This document shows positions 1 to 10,560 of a DNA stretch of 64,000 nucleotides, in pieces. Positions within the stretch are counted from its first letter, which is position 1; each line of letters opens with the position of its first letter. The position numbers and the translations under genes were made by a program. The notes under the pieces are model-generated. The model ran no database searches. It was given only the letters and a program-made list of their open reading frames with translations, and had not been told where the DNA came from. The stretch covers positions 55,898,968 to 55,962,967 of the forward strand of contig NC_060257.1 of assembly GCF_921293095.1 (NCBI RefSeq). Direction: 5' to 3'. The DNA is from Ischnura elegans (lineage: Eukaryota > Arthropoda > Insecta > Odonata > Coenagrionidae).

Positions 1-509
1 TCATATGGTAATTTTTGCATCATTTTTTTGATCTCAAGTATGAGAGGATTTTTTCTGTCATACCCTAGTGACCTCCCAGAAAAAAAATCCTGCATACGCC
101 CTTGCTTATATCTGAAACCTTCCAGTCATCGGTCATCTCTTTGAGAGCCTACTTTAATTTTCCTCTTTTTAAGGCCGTATTTTTTTAGGAGAGTATTGTA
201 AGTGATCATGATAAGGGCAATTTTGAACAGTAAGCAGAAGAGGTACGTTGTGGTTCTATACCCGAACAGGAAGAGGTTCGTTAACCAATTTTATGTTATT
301 TTCGATTGTGATACAACTAAGAAATAAAGAGACCAAAAATCTTCAGTTTTGAGATACGGCTACTACGTCTCAAATTATTGACGACGAATAATAGACGGCC
401 TTGACCCTTCCGCAGATAAGCTGATGTCATGAACTCATGTCGAGCGAGTCTCCGCTTCTATTTAACCTGACTGTACTATCGTTTTCAATGATAAGTAGAC
501 ATCCACGAG
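1..509. other. AT-rich intergenic DNA, nothing recognised
   Basis: I see no coding exon, RNA gene or structured repeat in this stretch. The only long open frame is antisense, of low complexity, and continues into the neighbouring transposon. Confidence 0.5.
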
Positions 510-1128
510 CAGTGGCGCAGCGAGGGGAGGGGAGGGAAAAGTATTATATATTACAAATGTATTTTTTATTTTAGGAAGGGTAAATACCAAAATCTGACTT
601 AAAAATACAATATAAAAGATATATTCAGGATGTGTATTTGAAATACCAAACATAAATTAAAAAATGTATTTCAAATACGTATTTTATAATACTTGTATTC
701 GAAATACTGCCCTGGTGAGGGGATGTAAAAACTATCAAAGAGGAAAGTATGCCAGGTGAACAGAAGAGGGGGAGGAAGAGGGTTTATTGAAAGATTGAAA
801 AGGAACAGCCCTTACCAGTGGCGCAGCGAGGGGGGGTTTTTGGGGTATAAACCCCCCCCCCCCCCCCCAGAGCTCAGAGAATTTTTAAAGTTTAATCTAT
901 TTTACTTAATTTGACAAATATTACTTTTATAATAATGTAAGGATTATAAAAATATCCCTCAGAAGGCCGTAAAACTTACCATTTTGAACCATTTATCTTA
1001 AAGTTTTCTGGGGGAGGCCCCCCGCACCTCCCGCTTCCCCTGGTGGGTATTCCATACCCCCTAACTCCCCAGTATTATGTAGTTGTGCCTAAAAACCCCC
1101 CTAACCTCAATTCCTAGCTGTGCCCCTG
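510..1128. mobile_element. Composite hAT-like MITE (family A, copy 1)
   Basis: The outer ends read CAGTGGCGCAGCGAGG and GCTGTGCCCCTG. They are flanked by an exact 8-bp duplication, TCCACGAG (502-509 and 1129-1136), the hAT signature. A second left terminus begins at 816, so the left half of one copy (510 to about 535) is separated from a full-length copy (816-1128) by about 280 bp. That 280 bp contains GTATTTCAAATAC-type inverted repeats (about 630-680) and a purine-rich stretch. A family A copy probably inserted into another copy, or the element carries extra DNA. The poly-C run at about 848-867 is a family hallmark. No transposase is encoded. Confidence 0.8.
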
Positions 1129-1136
1129 TCCACGAG

Positions 1137-1420
1137 TTCCCTTTGAGCATCGGTTCCCGAATGGGGCCGGTTAGGTGAAAGCTTGGAAGGTTGGCACATG
1201 AGGCAAGCTGCAATCATTAGCTCACGAATATTTCAAAAAGGGATCCTCAAGTCTGTCTCTAAATGTGTTGTCAAACGCCGCGCATTTAAATGGGTTCATA
1301 GCATTCGCCACTCGCGTCGCTGACGGACAAAGTGAACCGAGTTTCACAAGGAAATAACCGAAATTTACGTACAAGATGATGTGATCCATCAAAGTCGTAA
1401 CTTGCTCATCAATAATGCTA
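1137..1420. other. Short intergenic spacer, nothing recognised
   Basis: Unique sequence between two hAT-like MITEs. I found no exon, RNA gene or repeat in it. Confidence 0.4.
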
Positions 1421-1428
1421 TTCCTCGC

Positions 1429-1726
1429 CAGTGGCGCAGCGAGGGGGGTTATGGGGGATAAACCCCCCACCCAGAGCCCAAAGAAATTTTTAAGTTTAAT
1501 CCATTAACTTAATGGATTAGTATTACTTATAGAATAGTGTTAGGATTAATCAAATATCTCTCATAAATCGGTAAAACTAGTCATTTTGAACCATTAATCT
1601 TAAAATATTCTGGAGGAGGTCCCCCGCAACTCCTGCTTACCCTGGTGGGTATGCAATACCTCCGCCACCCAAAGTATTAGTTGCGCCTAAAAACCCCCCT
1701 AGCCTTAATTCTTGGCTGCGCCCCTG
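1429..1726. mobile_element. hAT-like MITE (family A, copy 2)
   Basis: A 298-bp element with termini CAGTGGCGCAGCGAGG and GGCTGCGCCCCTG. An exact 8-bp target duplication, TTCCTCGC, lies at 1421-1428 and 1727-1734. This is the cleanest copy for defining the family. The interior resembles the other copies: a G/C run just inside each end and an AT-rich centre. It is non-coding and non-autonomous. Confidence 0.9.
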
Positions 1727-1734
1727 TTCCTCGC

Positions 1735-2164
1735 AATTACCAACATTATAATGCAAAATATTGAGGAAAGGTGGATCGCATTGCACTCAGCACCGCGCCG
1801 CGGACATTTTTGAATAATATGCGACCTAAGTGGCAACAGAAATAAGCCTTCTTTGCGATGGAATTGGGCTTCCTCCTTGCAGTCCCCTTGCCTTAAGTTC
1901 TTCGCCACCAAGAGCCGACGAGGACAGAAGCCAATGCGACCGGGCTATCGGAACGGGAGTCCAATTCCAATAGCAAAAACCTAAGCCGATGGAATGCATT
2001 GAGGTAGCTCACGTCCACTCACACGTTGGGCCGTCGCGTCGTAGTGTTCCCTTTCGGGGTCCGTAGCGAGGTTTTTCCTCTCTTTGGATTCATATTTGGA
2101 CTCACCGTTACGTAATTATGAAGACGTGGCTCCATAGCTGAGTAGGTGTATTCCATGCGCGGCA
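1735..2164. other. GC-richer spacer, nothing recognised
   Basis: About 430 bp somewhat richer in GC than its surroundings (notably 1920-2080). The only long open frame is antisense and lacks any motif or repeat of codon pattern that I can recognise. It may be unique host DNA; I assign no function. Confidence 0.35.
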
Positions 2165-2172
2165 GTTGCAGT

Positions 2173-3135
2173 CAGGGGCGCAGCTAGGAATTTACACTTT
2201 GCGTGCCATGGACGTAATATTACGTCCTGCTAATCCTTCTGAGGATTGCCATGGACGTAATATTACGTCTTTCCATTTAATTGGCTTTGTATGCGTGAAG
2301 CCTTAATATTTCGCCCGTGGTACTTCTCCAGTTTACTGCTTAGTGGTTCTGTTTTTTCAAAAATCAACTGCTCGATGGAAAAAGAGTTCACTTTATGTCT
2401 TGGGGACGAAAAGTCCTCTGTAGCTACCGGCATCCTCATCTTAGGCCACTCAGTGTGAACATTCTTTGGGCCAATGGACCGTTCGTTGAGGGTGCATTGA
2501 CCCTTTTTGTCATCCAGGATTTATAATGCTTTGCTTGGAGCAATGCTTTTTTATGATTTCCATGCTTTAAATAGTTCAAATTGAGCGTATTAAAAAAATT
2601 ATTATGCGTGTTATGGCGGTACATCATATGTTGCAAATTTTTTATTTTTCAAAAACAGTAGGTTTTCATTGTTAAAATGTATATTTAAAAATTAGCAATA
2701 AATGTTATTCAACTCATTCATAAAGAAGAGCAAAGTCCATTTTTATTGAAATGCACATCGATATAAATATATTTTTGATGCTAATGTTTTAAAAAATGTA
2801 CGGATATAGTAAAAATGGCTGGATTTTTCAGCAGGGCTTTAAATTTAGCAGCCGGCACTCAAAGTGTTAAGGCTGTGGTAGGGTTTAGGCGCAACTAATA
2901 CCGGTGTGTGTGGGGGTATGGAATACCCACCAGGATAAGCGGTTGGTGGAAGATTAATAACTTGCGGAATTTTAAGATAAATGGTTCAAAATTGTGAGTT
3001 TTACGGCTTTCTGAGGGATATTTTATCAATCCTTACACTATTCTATTAGTAATATCAATCCAATTAATTAAAATGGATTAAACTTAAAAATTTCTCTTAG
3101 CCCTCAGAGAAATAACCCCCCTCGCTGCGCCACTG
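2173..3135. mobile_element. hAT-like MITE (family A, copy 3), split by a nested element
   Basis: The element is in reverse orientation relative to copies 1 and 2. It starts CAGGGGCGCAGCTAGGAA and ends CGCTGCGCCACTG. An exact 8-bp duplication, GTTGCAGT, lies at 2165-2172 and 3136-3143. It is interrupted 18 bp from its left end by a 672-bp piggyBac-like insertion (2195-2866). Removing that insertion restores the family sequence around GGAATTAAGGCT. Confidence 0.9.
2195..2866. mobile_element. piggyBac-like non-autonomous element nested in a hAT-like MITE
   Basis: The terminal inverted repeats are CACTTTGCGTGCC (left) and the complement of GGCACTCAAAGTG (right), 12 of 13 matching. The right flank is TTAA (2867-2870) and the left flank is TTTA (2191-2194), apparently a mutated TTAA. 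A TTAA target inside a family A element whose other copies read GGAATTAAGG supports piggyBac-type insertion. Two short palindromic ACGTAATATTACGT-like motifs lie near the left end. A 66-codon antisense frame (2436-2636) has no recognisable transposase motif. Confidence 0.75.
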
Positions 3136-3291
3136 GTTGCAGTAACGGTTTCGAATCCCAATTACTAATTCTTTTTTTTCATTCTATGGATTCTTATTGT
3201 TAGCATCAAGACAATCGATACAGATGACTCAAGAAAAAGTTAATGCTGAATTATTTTAAACGACTGAATTTATTACAATGGTGACTCTATC

Positions 3292-3654
3292 CAGGCCGGG
3301 AACTAGGGAAGGCTAGAGGGGTAATGTGCCCTGGACGGCAGAATTCTGGGGGGGGATTTGAAAAGTTTATTATAAAAAGATATTTAATTTTTCTAATTAA
3401 ATTATCTTCCGAGAACTATTCATCTCTAAATAATTAAACAATAAAATTTATAAAACCTCTTGATAGCAAATATACTGTGTGTAATTCCATCTACCGCATA
3501 TAAATATAGCATTTATTAAAAATATATTACGTAAAAATTAAAAATTTATGATATTTTAGTGGATGGGGACGGAGAGAGGTAGGGGGGATCAGGGGAAGGG
3601 GGGCGGAAAACCGATCTTTGTGCGCCCCTGATAAAACTTCTAGTTCCGGCCCTG
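3292..3654. mobile_element. hAT-like MITE with CAGGCCGGGAACTAG ends
   Basis: The left end CAGGCCGGGAACTAG and right end CTAGTTCCGGCCCTG are inverted repeats. The flanks ACTCTATC (3284-3291) and GCTCTATC (3655-3662) match at 7 of 8 positions. The interior is AT-rich with G-runs near both ends, as in family A, but the termini differ. No coding capacity is visible. Confidence 0.75.
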
Positions 3655-3737
3655 GCTCTATCTACGTTTACACATTTATATATAAGTAGATTACTGAGAG
3701 GAAATAAACAGGGGAAGTGGCAGCGACATGAATAGAG

Positions 3738-4070
3738 TGGTTTCCTATTATTTTTTTATTGCCTAAATCGAAAGATTATTACTCCTGGAGTACGTACTAC
3801 CATAGAGTAAGTATATACTTACTCTATGGTACTACACGCTGTTACATTTTTAAATGACGATATCTATTTTTCGCGATTAAATGAAAAGTGAAAATTTTCA
3901 AGCGCGCGAAAACGCGACGGCTAAGTAGGAATGATGGGAAAAGTCGGTGTGACGTATTTCTGGTTCCCCCTGCCGCCTTGTGAGGTGACCTTGGAGCGAG
4001 GTTTGAACGCTGATACGACGCAGGCTGCTAGCAGTTAGCTACAGGCAGCAAAACTGTTAATTCTCTGTTG
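3738..4070. mobile_element. Partial copy of fold-back element family D
   Basis: This stretch closely matches one inner arm of the 1.4-kb fold-back element at 38262-39688. Shared landmarks include GCGCGCGAAAACGCGACGG, the run after CCTAAATCGAAAGATTATTAC, and GACGCAGGCTGCTAGCA. Only the inner part of an arm is present. Compared with the 39-kb copy, this one carries a 34-bp perfect palindrome (3798-3831). Confidence 0.75.
3798..3831. repeat. 34-bp perfect palindrome
   Basis: The 17-base arm starting TACCATAGAGTAAG is followed at once by its exact reverse complement, with no spacer. The palindrome is absent from the homologous positions of the other family D copies, so it was added locally. Confidence 0.9.
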
Positions 4071-4913
4071 AGTAAAATTCCTACTCATAGTATAAACAAT
4101 GCTCGATAAATATGACCTCACCATTCAATGTAGGTATATTAATAAAAAATATAAATTCGGTCATATGGCACTCATCTACATATTATTGAAAACGATAGCA
4201 CTCCATATCCTTGAGCATGGCCCTCGTGTGGTTCGTTGTTGGTACTCTTATGAGCGATTCTTTTAACTCAATGAAAGGTTCTACCTGAAAGGGTTTATGA
4301 ACTAATACTCTAATGACGTCGCCAACTCATGATGAGTGGGCAGCAACTTCCGGGTTTTCTTATATTAAACCTATGAGAGATGTATAATATGATTTATAGT
4401 TCTTAGACTTGCCCATTAAGAACATAATGGGGTTATAGAATGCAATAGAGCTCATAATAGACAAATAACAAAAAATTATACGGGGTAAATGAATGGATGG
4501 GCGGATACATTATAGTAAAAATAACATGAGAATATAAAAGAGAAGAAGTAATACCAGAGATCATAAACTTTCAAGGGTTAGCGTATAGCGAAAAATCTTT
4601 GCTTAAAAACAGGCAAAGGGACAGAATCATCATCCTTAGGAAAACTGTCTCATAATCGCGATCTGACAGAAGAGAAAGATTTTTCATTAGTGGTCATTCT
4701 GTATCGGGGGATGATGAAAAAACTAGGAGCCATTTGGCCGTATTGAAAAGATTTTTAAAGTCGTAGCCAATCTTCCCCTTCTATCTACCGGATTCTTTTA
4801 ATGATTCGCGATCATGATCCTGACTGGAGGATCTCTCATTCGCTTTGGATTACCAGGTGAATAGGCTCTTTGACTCCCTAGATCAGCGGATCCCAACTGG
4901 TAGTACGCGTACA
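4071..4913. other. AT-rich intergenic DNA, nothing recognised
   Basis: No coding exon, RNA gene or repeat was recognised here. Confidence 0.4.
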
Positions 4914-5145
4914 CCGCCGCTTTACACGGGGCACGTACTTGCACAATCTGACGTGTGTATGAAGGCGCAGTCAAAATTGCGTCGTGCAATGCGGTGAATT
5001 GCTAGAACACATGACAGAATGCGTGGATGCGAGAGAGAAAAATAGCCCCTGTTCTAATTTCGTTCATGCATTCGCGCAATTCCACGCCATTTTAGAAATT
5101 AATGCAGCTCTAACCTGCGCATTCCGTGCCCCGTGTAAAACGGCC
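4914..5145. mobile_element. MITE with TTTACACGGGGCACG termini (family F)
   Basis: The left end contains GCTTTACACGGGGCACG and the right end its inverted counterpart CGTGCCCCGTGTAAAACGG, about 19 of 21 matching. A related partial copy lies at about 31150-31325. I could not define a confident target duplication, so the superfamily is uncertain; the AC/GT-rich ends resemble the other PIF-like MITEs here. The antisense open frame inside it is not a gene. Confidence 0.6.
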
Positions 5146-6724
5146 TTAATATCTTAACGGCCGATAATATGTTTCCATAACATTTTTTTCTTTTAATAGG
5201 AAACGTTGAGTCTTGCACCATAACAGCTTGCAACAACTTAAAGAAGGAAAATGAAAATCGTACAACTTGGACATTATGCCTGTCTGCAGTTAGCGATTCA
5301 TATGAAAACCTAGTCGAAGAACTTAGGGCAATTTTGGTTTAAATTTTATTCCACAGGAATTTAATTTAACTTTTTATCATTAAAAATGTAGGGCGTAAAG
5401 AATTATTTACAAATTCCACTCAGACATCTGAGAATTTATTCAGTATATTTAGATTTCGCTAGTTGTATTTTGAACAATCAATTCGCGAGCGAATTTTTAA
5501 GGCATTTAAGAGATTTACCAAACGTCTGGTAGCCCTAATTGTGAGTCTCATGGACAAAAGAATGCTAGAAATGCAGAAAATTATATGAGCTATATCTAAA
5601 TGAGGCAAGGATGTTATAGACAAGCTAGGATGCGGACTTTGGAGTCAAGGAGGAAAAATTCAAAATAAAACCAGTTTTCTAAAGATATCACAAGTAGATA
5701 AGATCTATTGACATTCTCAATCCTAAGAGGGATGGCTTATTCTGTTGATATTTTAGACATGCATTTATCTCTACGAAGCATGGAGTACCGCAGGTGACAT
5801 AATGTCAAATTGGCGTCTTGGATGATTGAAGAACAGTTTAAAAGTTCAAATCTTGGTAGATAAAATTGCACGAAGCTTTACTTTACCGAGGATCGAGTCA
5901 AATTCTCGGAAATAAGCATGTCTCCTAGTGCTAAAAGGAAGTTTCCGCTTAGTAACGTATAGCTATATACATACGCTTCTGATGCGTGATCTGGTATTTA
6001 AAGATATGATAATAGGAACCTCTGATATGACGCCTCAACATTTTATCTTATACGTGATTTCTCCATCGATTGCCAAAGATGAAAAAAATACAGATTCTAC
6101 ATATATTTACATGTAATTCGACGCTTTACAATTCGAATTTCGCCAAAAATTGGTATTGGTAGAAATATACGAAGGGAAGCAGAACAAGTAATTCATTTAT
6201 TACACTAAAAAATGTGTATTTCGCTACAATAATGCAGGGAGGAACGTGATGTTAGTAAAATAGAGACTCTTCTTGATCACTCTTTTCCAGAATCATAATG
6301 AACTCTATTATTCATACTGTGTAAAAAATAAAACCATGGGCTATAGCGCAATTATCGAAAATACTATGTATATTGAAACATAATCTGCTCTAAATTCAAA
6401 TCAAACTAGAACGCGGATTAATTTTTCCAAAAAAAAATATGCTTTGGGATGCCTGTGCGGTATGCGTGTTAATTTTTTTTTGTTATTTTGTTGTCAATTC
6501 GCGCCCTTTGGGAAACCAAAAATTTCATTAAAATTTGCCGTACGTTTTGCTTGAATTACGTCTTAAGCTAAATTCATCGTTGGCTACAGGCTGACATTAT
6601 GAAATGTATCTATTTGTCCAAAAATGGAGGATCAGATGATGGTTGCCCCTGGGCTAGTGGTCATCTCAGCAGATGTGTAGCTAAAATTCACTAACTATTG
6701 ATCAACTTTGTGGTATTCCATTGT
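5146..6724. other. AT-rich intergenic DNA, nothing recognised
   Basis: The only notable + frame is 62 codons starting at 5928. It has no recognisable motif and no supporting splice signals. Nothing else stands out. Confidence 0.4.
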
Positions 6725-6879
6725 AAGTTTTCCTGGTTTTCACACAATTACTGAAAATTACAATTGCTGAAATTTCATCATAATTTGCGCCTGAAGATGA
6801 TGATAATTCATTGAAACCCGGGTCGCGCTCTGTTAAAAAAGAAGTGGTATAAGTAATTGTGTGAAATCCAGGAAAACTT
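6725..6879 (+). mobile_element. 155-bp terminal-inverted-repeat element with hammerhead-like core
   Basis: A 28-bp terminal inverted repeat matches at 27 of 28 positions: the left end begins AAGTTTTCCTGG and the right end is the inverse ending CCAGGAAAACTT. Between the arms lies a hammerhead-like motif at 6787-6828. I infer a small non-autonomous relative of a Penelope-like element, because that class is known to carry hammerhead motifs in its terminal repeats. It encodes no protein. Confidence 0.6.
6787..6828 (+). ncRNA. Hammerhead-ribozyme-like motif (Penelope type)
   Basis: Read on +: stem I strand GCGC (6787-6790); conserved box CTGAAGA (6791-6797, fitting CUGANGA); one extra T; stem II GATGA/TCATT with a TAAT loop (6799-6812, one G-T wobble); GAAA (6813-6816); palindromic stem III ACCCGGGT (6816-6823); cleavage-site C at 6824; and stem I return strand GCGC (6825-6828). 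All core elements are present in order. The very short palindromic stem III is what Penelope-linked hammerheads are known for. Stem II is weak, so activity is uncertain. Confidence 0.55.
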
Positions 6880-7020
6880 AGATTTGTAGCTGTTAGAGGA
6901 AAAATTGCTCTAGCGGCTCCTCTCCTCTCTTGAGGTAAATGGGCTGCGTCCCATCGAAAACTAGAGCTTAATCTATCCCGTTAACTCCATATTTTCATTT
7001 TTTGTTTAGTTTTTTACTAT

Positions 7021-7486
7021 CTAATCAAGTGTTTATGTGTGCCCACCCTATGTCAAGAAGAATTTAGTCATAGAGGGGCAACGTGTAAAGTACTCTCTAG
7101 TCAAGTGTTTTTGTATGCCCACCAGGGGTGCAGCTGGGAATGAAGGCTAGGGGGGGTTTTAGGCACAACTAATACTTACGGGTGTGGGGGGGTATTGCAT
7201 ACCCACCAGGATAAGCAGGAGTTCCAGGGGCCCTCCTCCAGGAAAATTTGAAGAATAATGGTTCATAATGGCGAGTTTTACTGCTTTCTGAGGGATATTT
7301 GATAAATCTCATCACTATTTTATAAGAAATACTGATCCAAAAAAGTAAAATGGATAAAACTTAAAAATTTCTCTGAGCTCTGGGGGGGGGGGGGGGAGGG
7401 TTATATCCCAAAACCCCCCCTCGCTGCGCCACTGGTGCCCACCCTAGGTCAAGAAGAAGTTAGTCATAGAGGGGCAACGTGTAAAG
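7021..7486. repeat. Two-copy 76-bp tandem duplication, second unit split by a MITE
   Basis: Unit 1 (7021-7096) and unit 2 (7097-7122 plus 7443-7486) share CAAGTGTTT, GTCAAGAAGAA and TAGAGGGGCAACGTGTAAAG with a few mismatches. Unit 2 was later split by the hAT-like MITE at 7123-7434. The order of events is therefore tandem duplication, then insertion. Confidence 0.85.
7123..7434. mobile_element. hAT-like MITE (family A, copy 4)
   Basis: Begins CAGGGGTGCAGCTGGGAA and ends CTCGCTGCGCCACTG. The flanks ATGCCCAC (7115-7122) and GTGCCCAC (7435-7442) match at 7 of 8 positions. The typical G-run (about 7382-7400) and AT-rich interior are present. Confidence 0.85.
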
Positions 7487-7489
7487 TTT

Positions 7490-8390
7490 CATGAGTAATC
7501 GCGTGCGCGTGCAGTTAAATTCCTGTCTTTCCTTTATTTTAAGTGGAAACAACAGGTGGTGTTCTACCTGACTTACTTCAAGTCTCATGGGAAACTATGC
7601 TTCAGCTGATGGCGATATATGACGATCGTTCTTTCATTGCATATATATGGTAAGGTGACATGGTCTTATGAGTCTCCGTCTCATCTTATACTTCCAGTTA
7701 TGAGTCGACTCTATCGTATGCCGCGGTGAGGGCTGGTATTTTACCCCTCGCATCATATTGTATTTGGTAATGCACTCAAAGGAAAGAATTACCCTGGATT
7801 CCGTACGGAGCCATCATGAATAATCGCTATTATTTACTCGTGCGGTTAACTCGACCCATCACTCCTGCTCAACGGGCAGTATTTGCTTTCTTGCTTAGGG
7901 ACTAAAAAGGTTTTGAAATGCCGTATAGTACTATCTGTAGAAAGAGGTCGTGTCTTTAGTTAAAAAATCTCTAATGGCTGGACTAAAAAATAACAATATT
8001 CATTTCCAAGAAAATAGTATTTCTCATACCCTCTTTTCATTACCTTTTTTATCTTATTGTTGAGTAAATTCGATGTTTTTCCTACACTAGGGGGAGTAAG
8101 GCAGCCTTCAATCAGGGACCTTGAAGGAGCAGCTTTATTTAAGAATGAAGAATACGTTGACTGTCTTTCATTGGCTCAGTGAAGTGACACAGGAACTCAG
8201 ACTGAAGACTGGAACTAATTACATTAAGTGAGATCTGATGATCTGAATACCCAAGAGTTGAAGATAGAAGAGGAACATTCAGTGTTTGAAGTCTCAAGTA
8301 TTGAAGATAGGCCGTGTGCAGACGTTGACTTTATATTGTTGGATATTTTCTATGTATTTCAATTGTATGTGCCTTTTTGTATTTTTTGAT
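7490..8390. other. Intergenic DNA, nothing recognised
   Basis: No exon, RNA gene or transposon terminus was recognised between the duplication and the minisatellite. Confidence 0.4.
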
Positions 8391-8394
8391 AACC

Positions 8395-10560
8395 GTGATT
8401 TGCTCTGAATGAGAGAATGTGGTGTGTGAATGTGAGAATGTGATATAGTGTGATTGAGAGTTTTTTAAGGTTGATTTTTTTGAGTGAATGAGCTATGTCA
8501 ATTAGTGTGAATGAGATTATTTCATCAGCTGTGAATTACAATGTTATTTTGGGAGAATGAGGACATGTTATTTTGTTTGAAAGACGGCATGCTATTTGGT
8601 GTGAATGTTGGTATTAATTTAAGTGAGTGAAATTACGTATGCAATTTAGTGTGAATGAAATTACGTATGATTTATTGTCTGAATGAGGGCATTCATTTAG
8701 TGTGAATGAAATTACGTATGTTATATAGTGTGAATGAGGGTATTAATTCAGTGTGAATGAAATTACCTATGTTATATAGTGTCAACGAGGGTATTAATTC
8801 AGTGTGAATGAAATGACGTATGCTATATAGTGTGAATGAGGGTATTATTTAGTGTGAATGAAATTACGTATGTTATATAGTGTGAATGATGGTATTAATT
8901 TAGTGTGAGTGAAATTACGTATGTTGTATAGTGTGAATGAGGATATTAATTAAGTGTAAATGAAATTACGTATGTTATATGGTGTGTGACGTATGCTTTA
9001 TTGTCTGAATGAGGATATTAATTCAGTGTGAATGAAATGACGTATGCTATATTGTCAGAATGAGGGCATTCATTTAGTGTGAGTGAAATTACGTATGCTA
9101 CATAGTGTTAATGATGGTATTAATTTAGTGTGAATGAAATTACGTATATTATATAGTGTGAATGAGGATATTAATTCAGTATGAATGAAATTACCTATGT
9201 TATATAGTGTCAACGAGGGTATTAATTCAGTGTGAATGAAATGACGTATGCTATATAGTGTGAATGAGGGTTTTATTTAGTGTGAATGAAATTACGTATG
9301 TTATATAGTGTGAATGATGGTATTAATTTAGTGTGAGTGAAATTACGTATGTTGTATAGTGTGAATGAGGATATTAATTAAGTGTAAATGAAATTACGTA
9401 TGTTATATGGTGTGTGACGTGTGCTTTATTGTCTGAATGAGGATATTAATTCAGTGTGAATGAAATGACGTATGCTATATTGTCAGAATGAGGGCATTCA
9501 TTTAGTGTGAGTGAAATTACGTATGCTACATAGTGTTAATGATGGTATTAATTTAGTGTGAATGAAATTACGTATATTATATAGTGTGAATGAGGATATT
9601 AATTCAGTATGAATGAAATAACCTATGTTATATAGTGTCAACGAGGGTATTAATTCAGTGTGAATGAAATGACGTATGCTATATAGTGTGAATGAGGGTT
9701 TTATTTAGTGTGAATGAAATTACGTATGTTATATAGTGTTAATGATGGTATTAATTTAGTGTGAGTGAAATTACGTATGTTGTATAGTGTGAATGAGGAT
9801 ATCAATTAAGTGTAAATGAAATTACGTATGTTATATGGTGTGAATGAGGTTATTAGTTCACTGTGAATGACATTACGTATGCTTTATTATCTGAATGAGG
9901 GCATTCATTTAGTGTTAATGAAATTACGTATGCTATATAGTGTGGATGAGGGTATTAATTTAGTGTGATTGAAATTACGTATGTTATATGGTGTGAATGA
10001 GGGTATTAATTCAGTGTGAATGAAATTACGTGGAGTGAATGACAGCGTTGTTTTGTGTGAATGAGGAGATGTTATTTAATGTGGGAGATGGTGCGTTATT
10101 AGATGTCAATGAGGATATAAATTTAGTGTGGTTGAGTGAATGATATTTAATGTTAATGAGGGTATGAACTTAGTGCAAATGAGAGTGTTATTTAGCGCGA
10201 ATGAGGGTATTCATTTAGTGTGAATTTTGGTGTGGAGTTTGGTGGTGTATGTGTGGTATTTAGTGTTAATGGGGACACAAATGTGGTGTTAATGAATATG
10301 TATTATTTAGTGCGAACGCTGGTTCATTTAGTGTGAATTTTGGTGTATGTTTAGTGTGAATTAGTGAATGTTATTACTGTGAACATTGGTATAGAATTTT
10401 GTGTGAATGATAGTTTACTATGTAGTGTATATGATGTTATAAATTTAGTGTGAATATGGACATAGGATTTAGTGTGAATGAGACTTAGTTTTGAGTGTGA
10501 ATGCGGGTATGAATTTTGTATTAATGGCAGTGTGATTTAGGGTATTTTATGTTTTGAATA
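8395..10560. repeat. AT-rich minisatellite with 428-bp higher-order period
   Basis: About 2.1 kb of units of roughly 50-55 bp built on TTTAGTGTGAATGA, ATTACGTATG and TTATATAGTG. The diagnostic variant GTCAACGAGG recurs at 8781, 9209 and 9637, exactly 428 bp apart each time, and the flanking variant units repeat in the same order. A block of about eight units was therefore amplified as a higher-order repeat. The edges (before about 8630 and after about 10020) are more degenerate. The array is non-coding. Confidence 0.92.

Noticed and set aside
8395-10560. CRISPR-like array
   Set aside because: Units are contiguous and share no constant-repeat/variable-spacer pattern. The context is eukaryotic, so it is a minisatellite.
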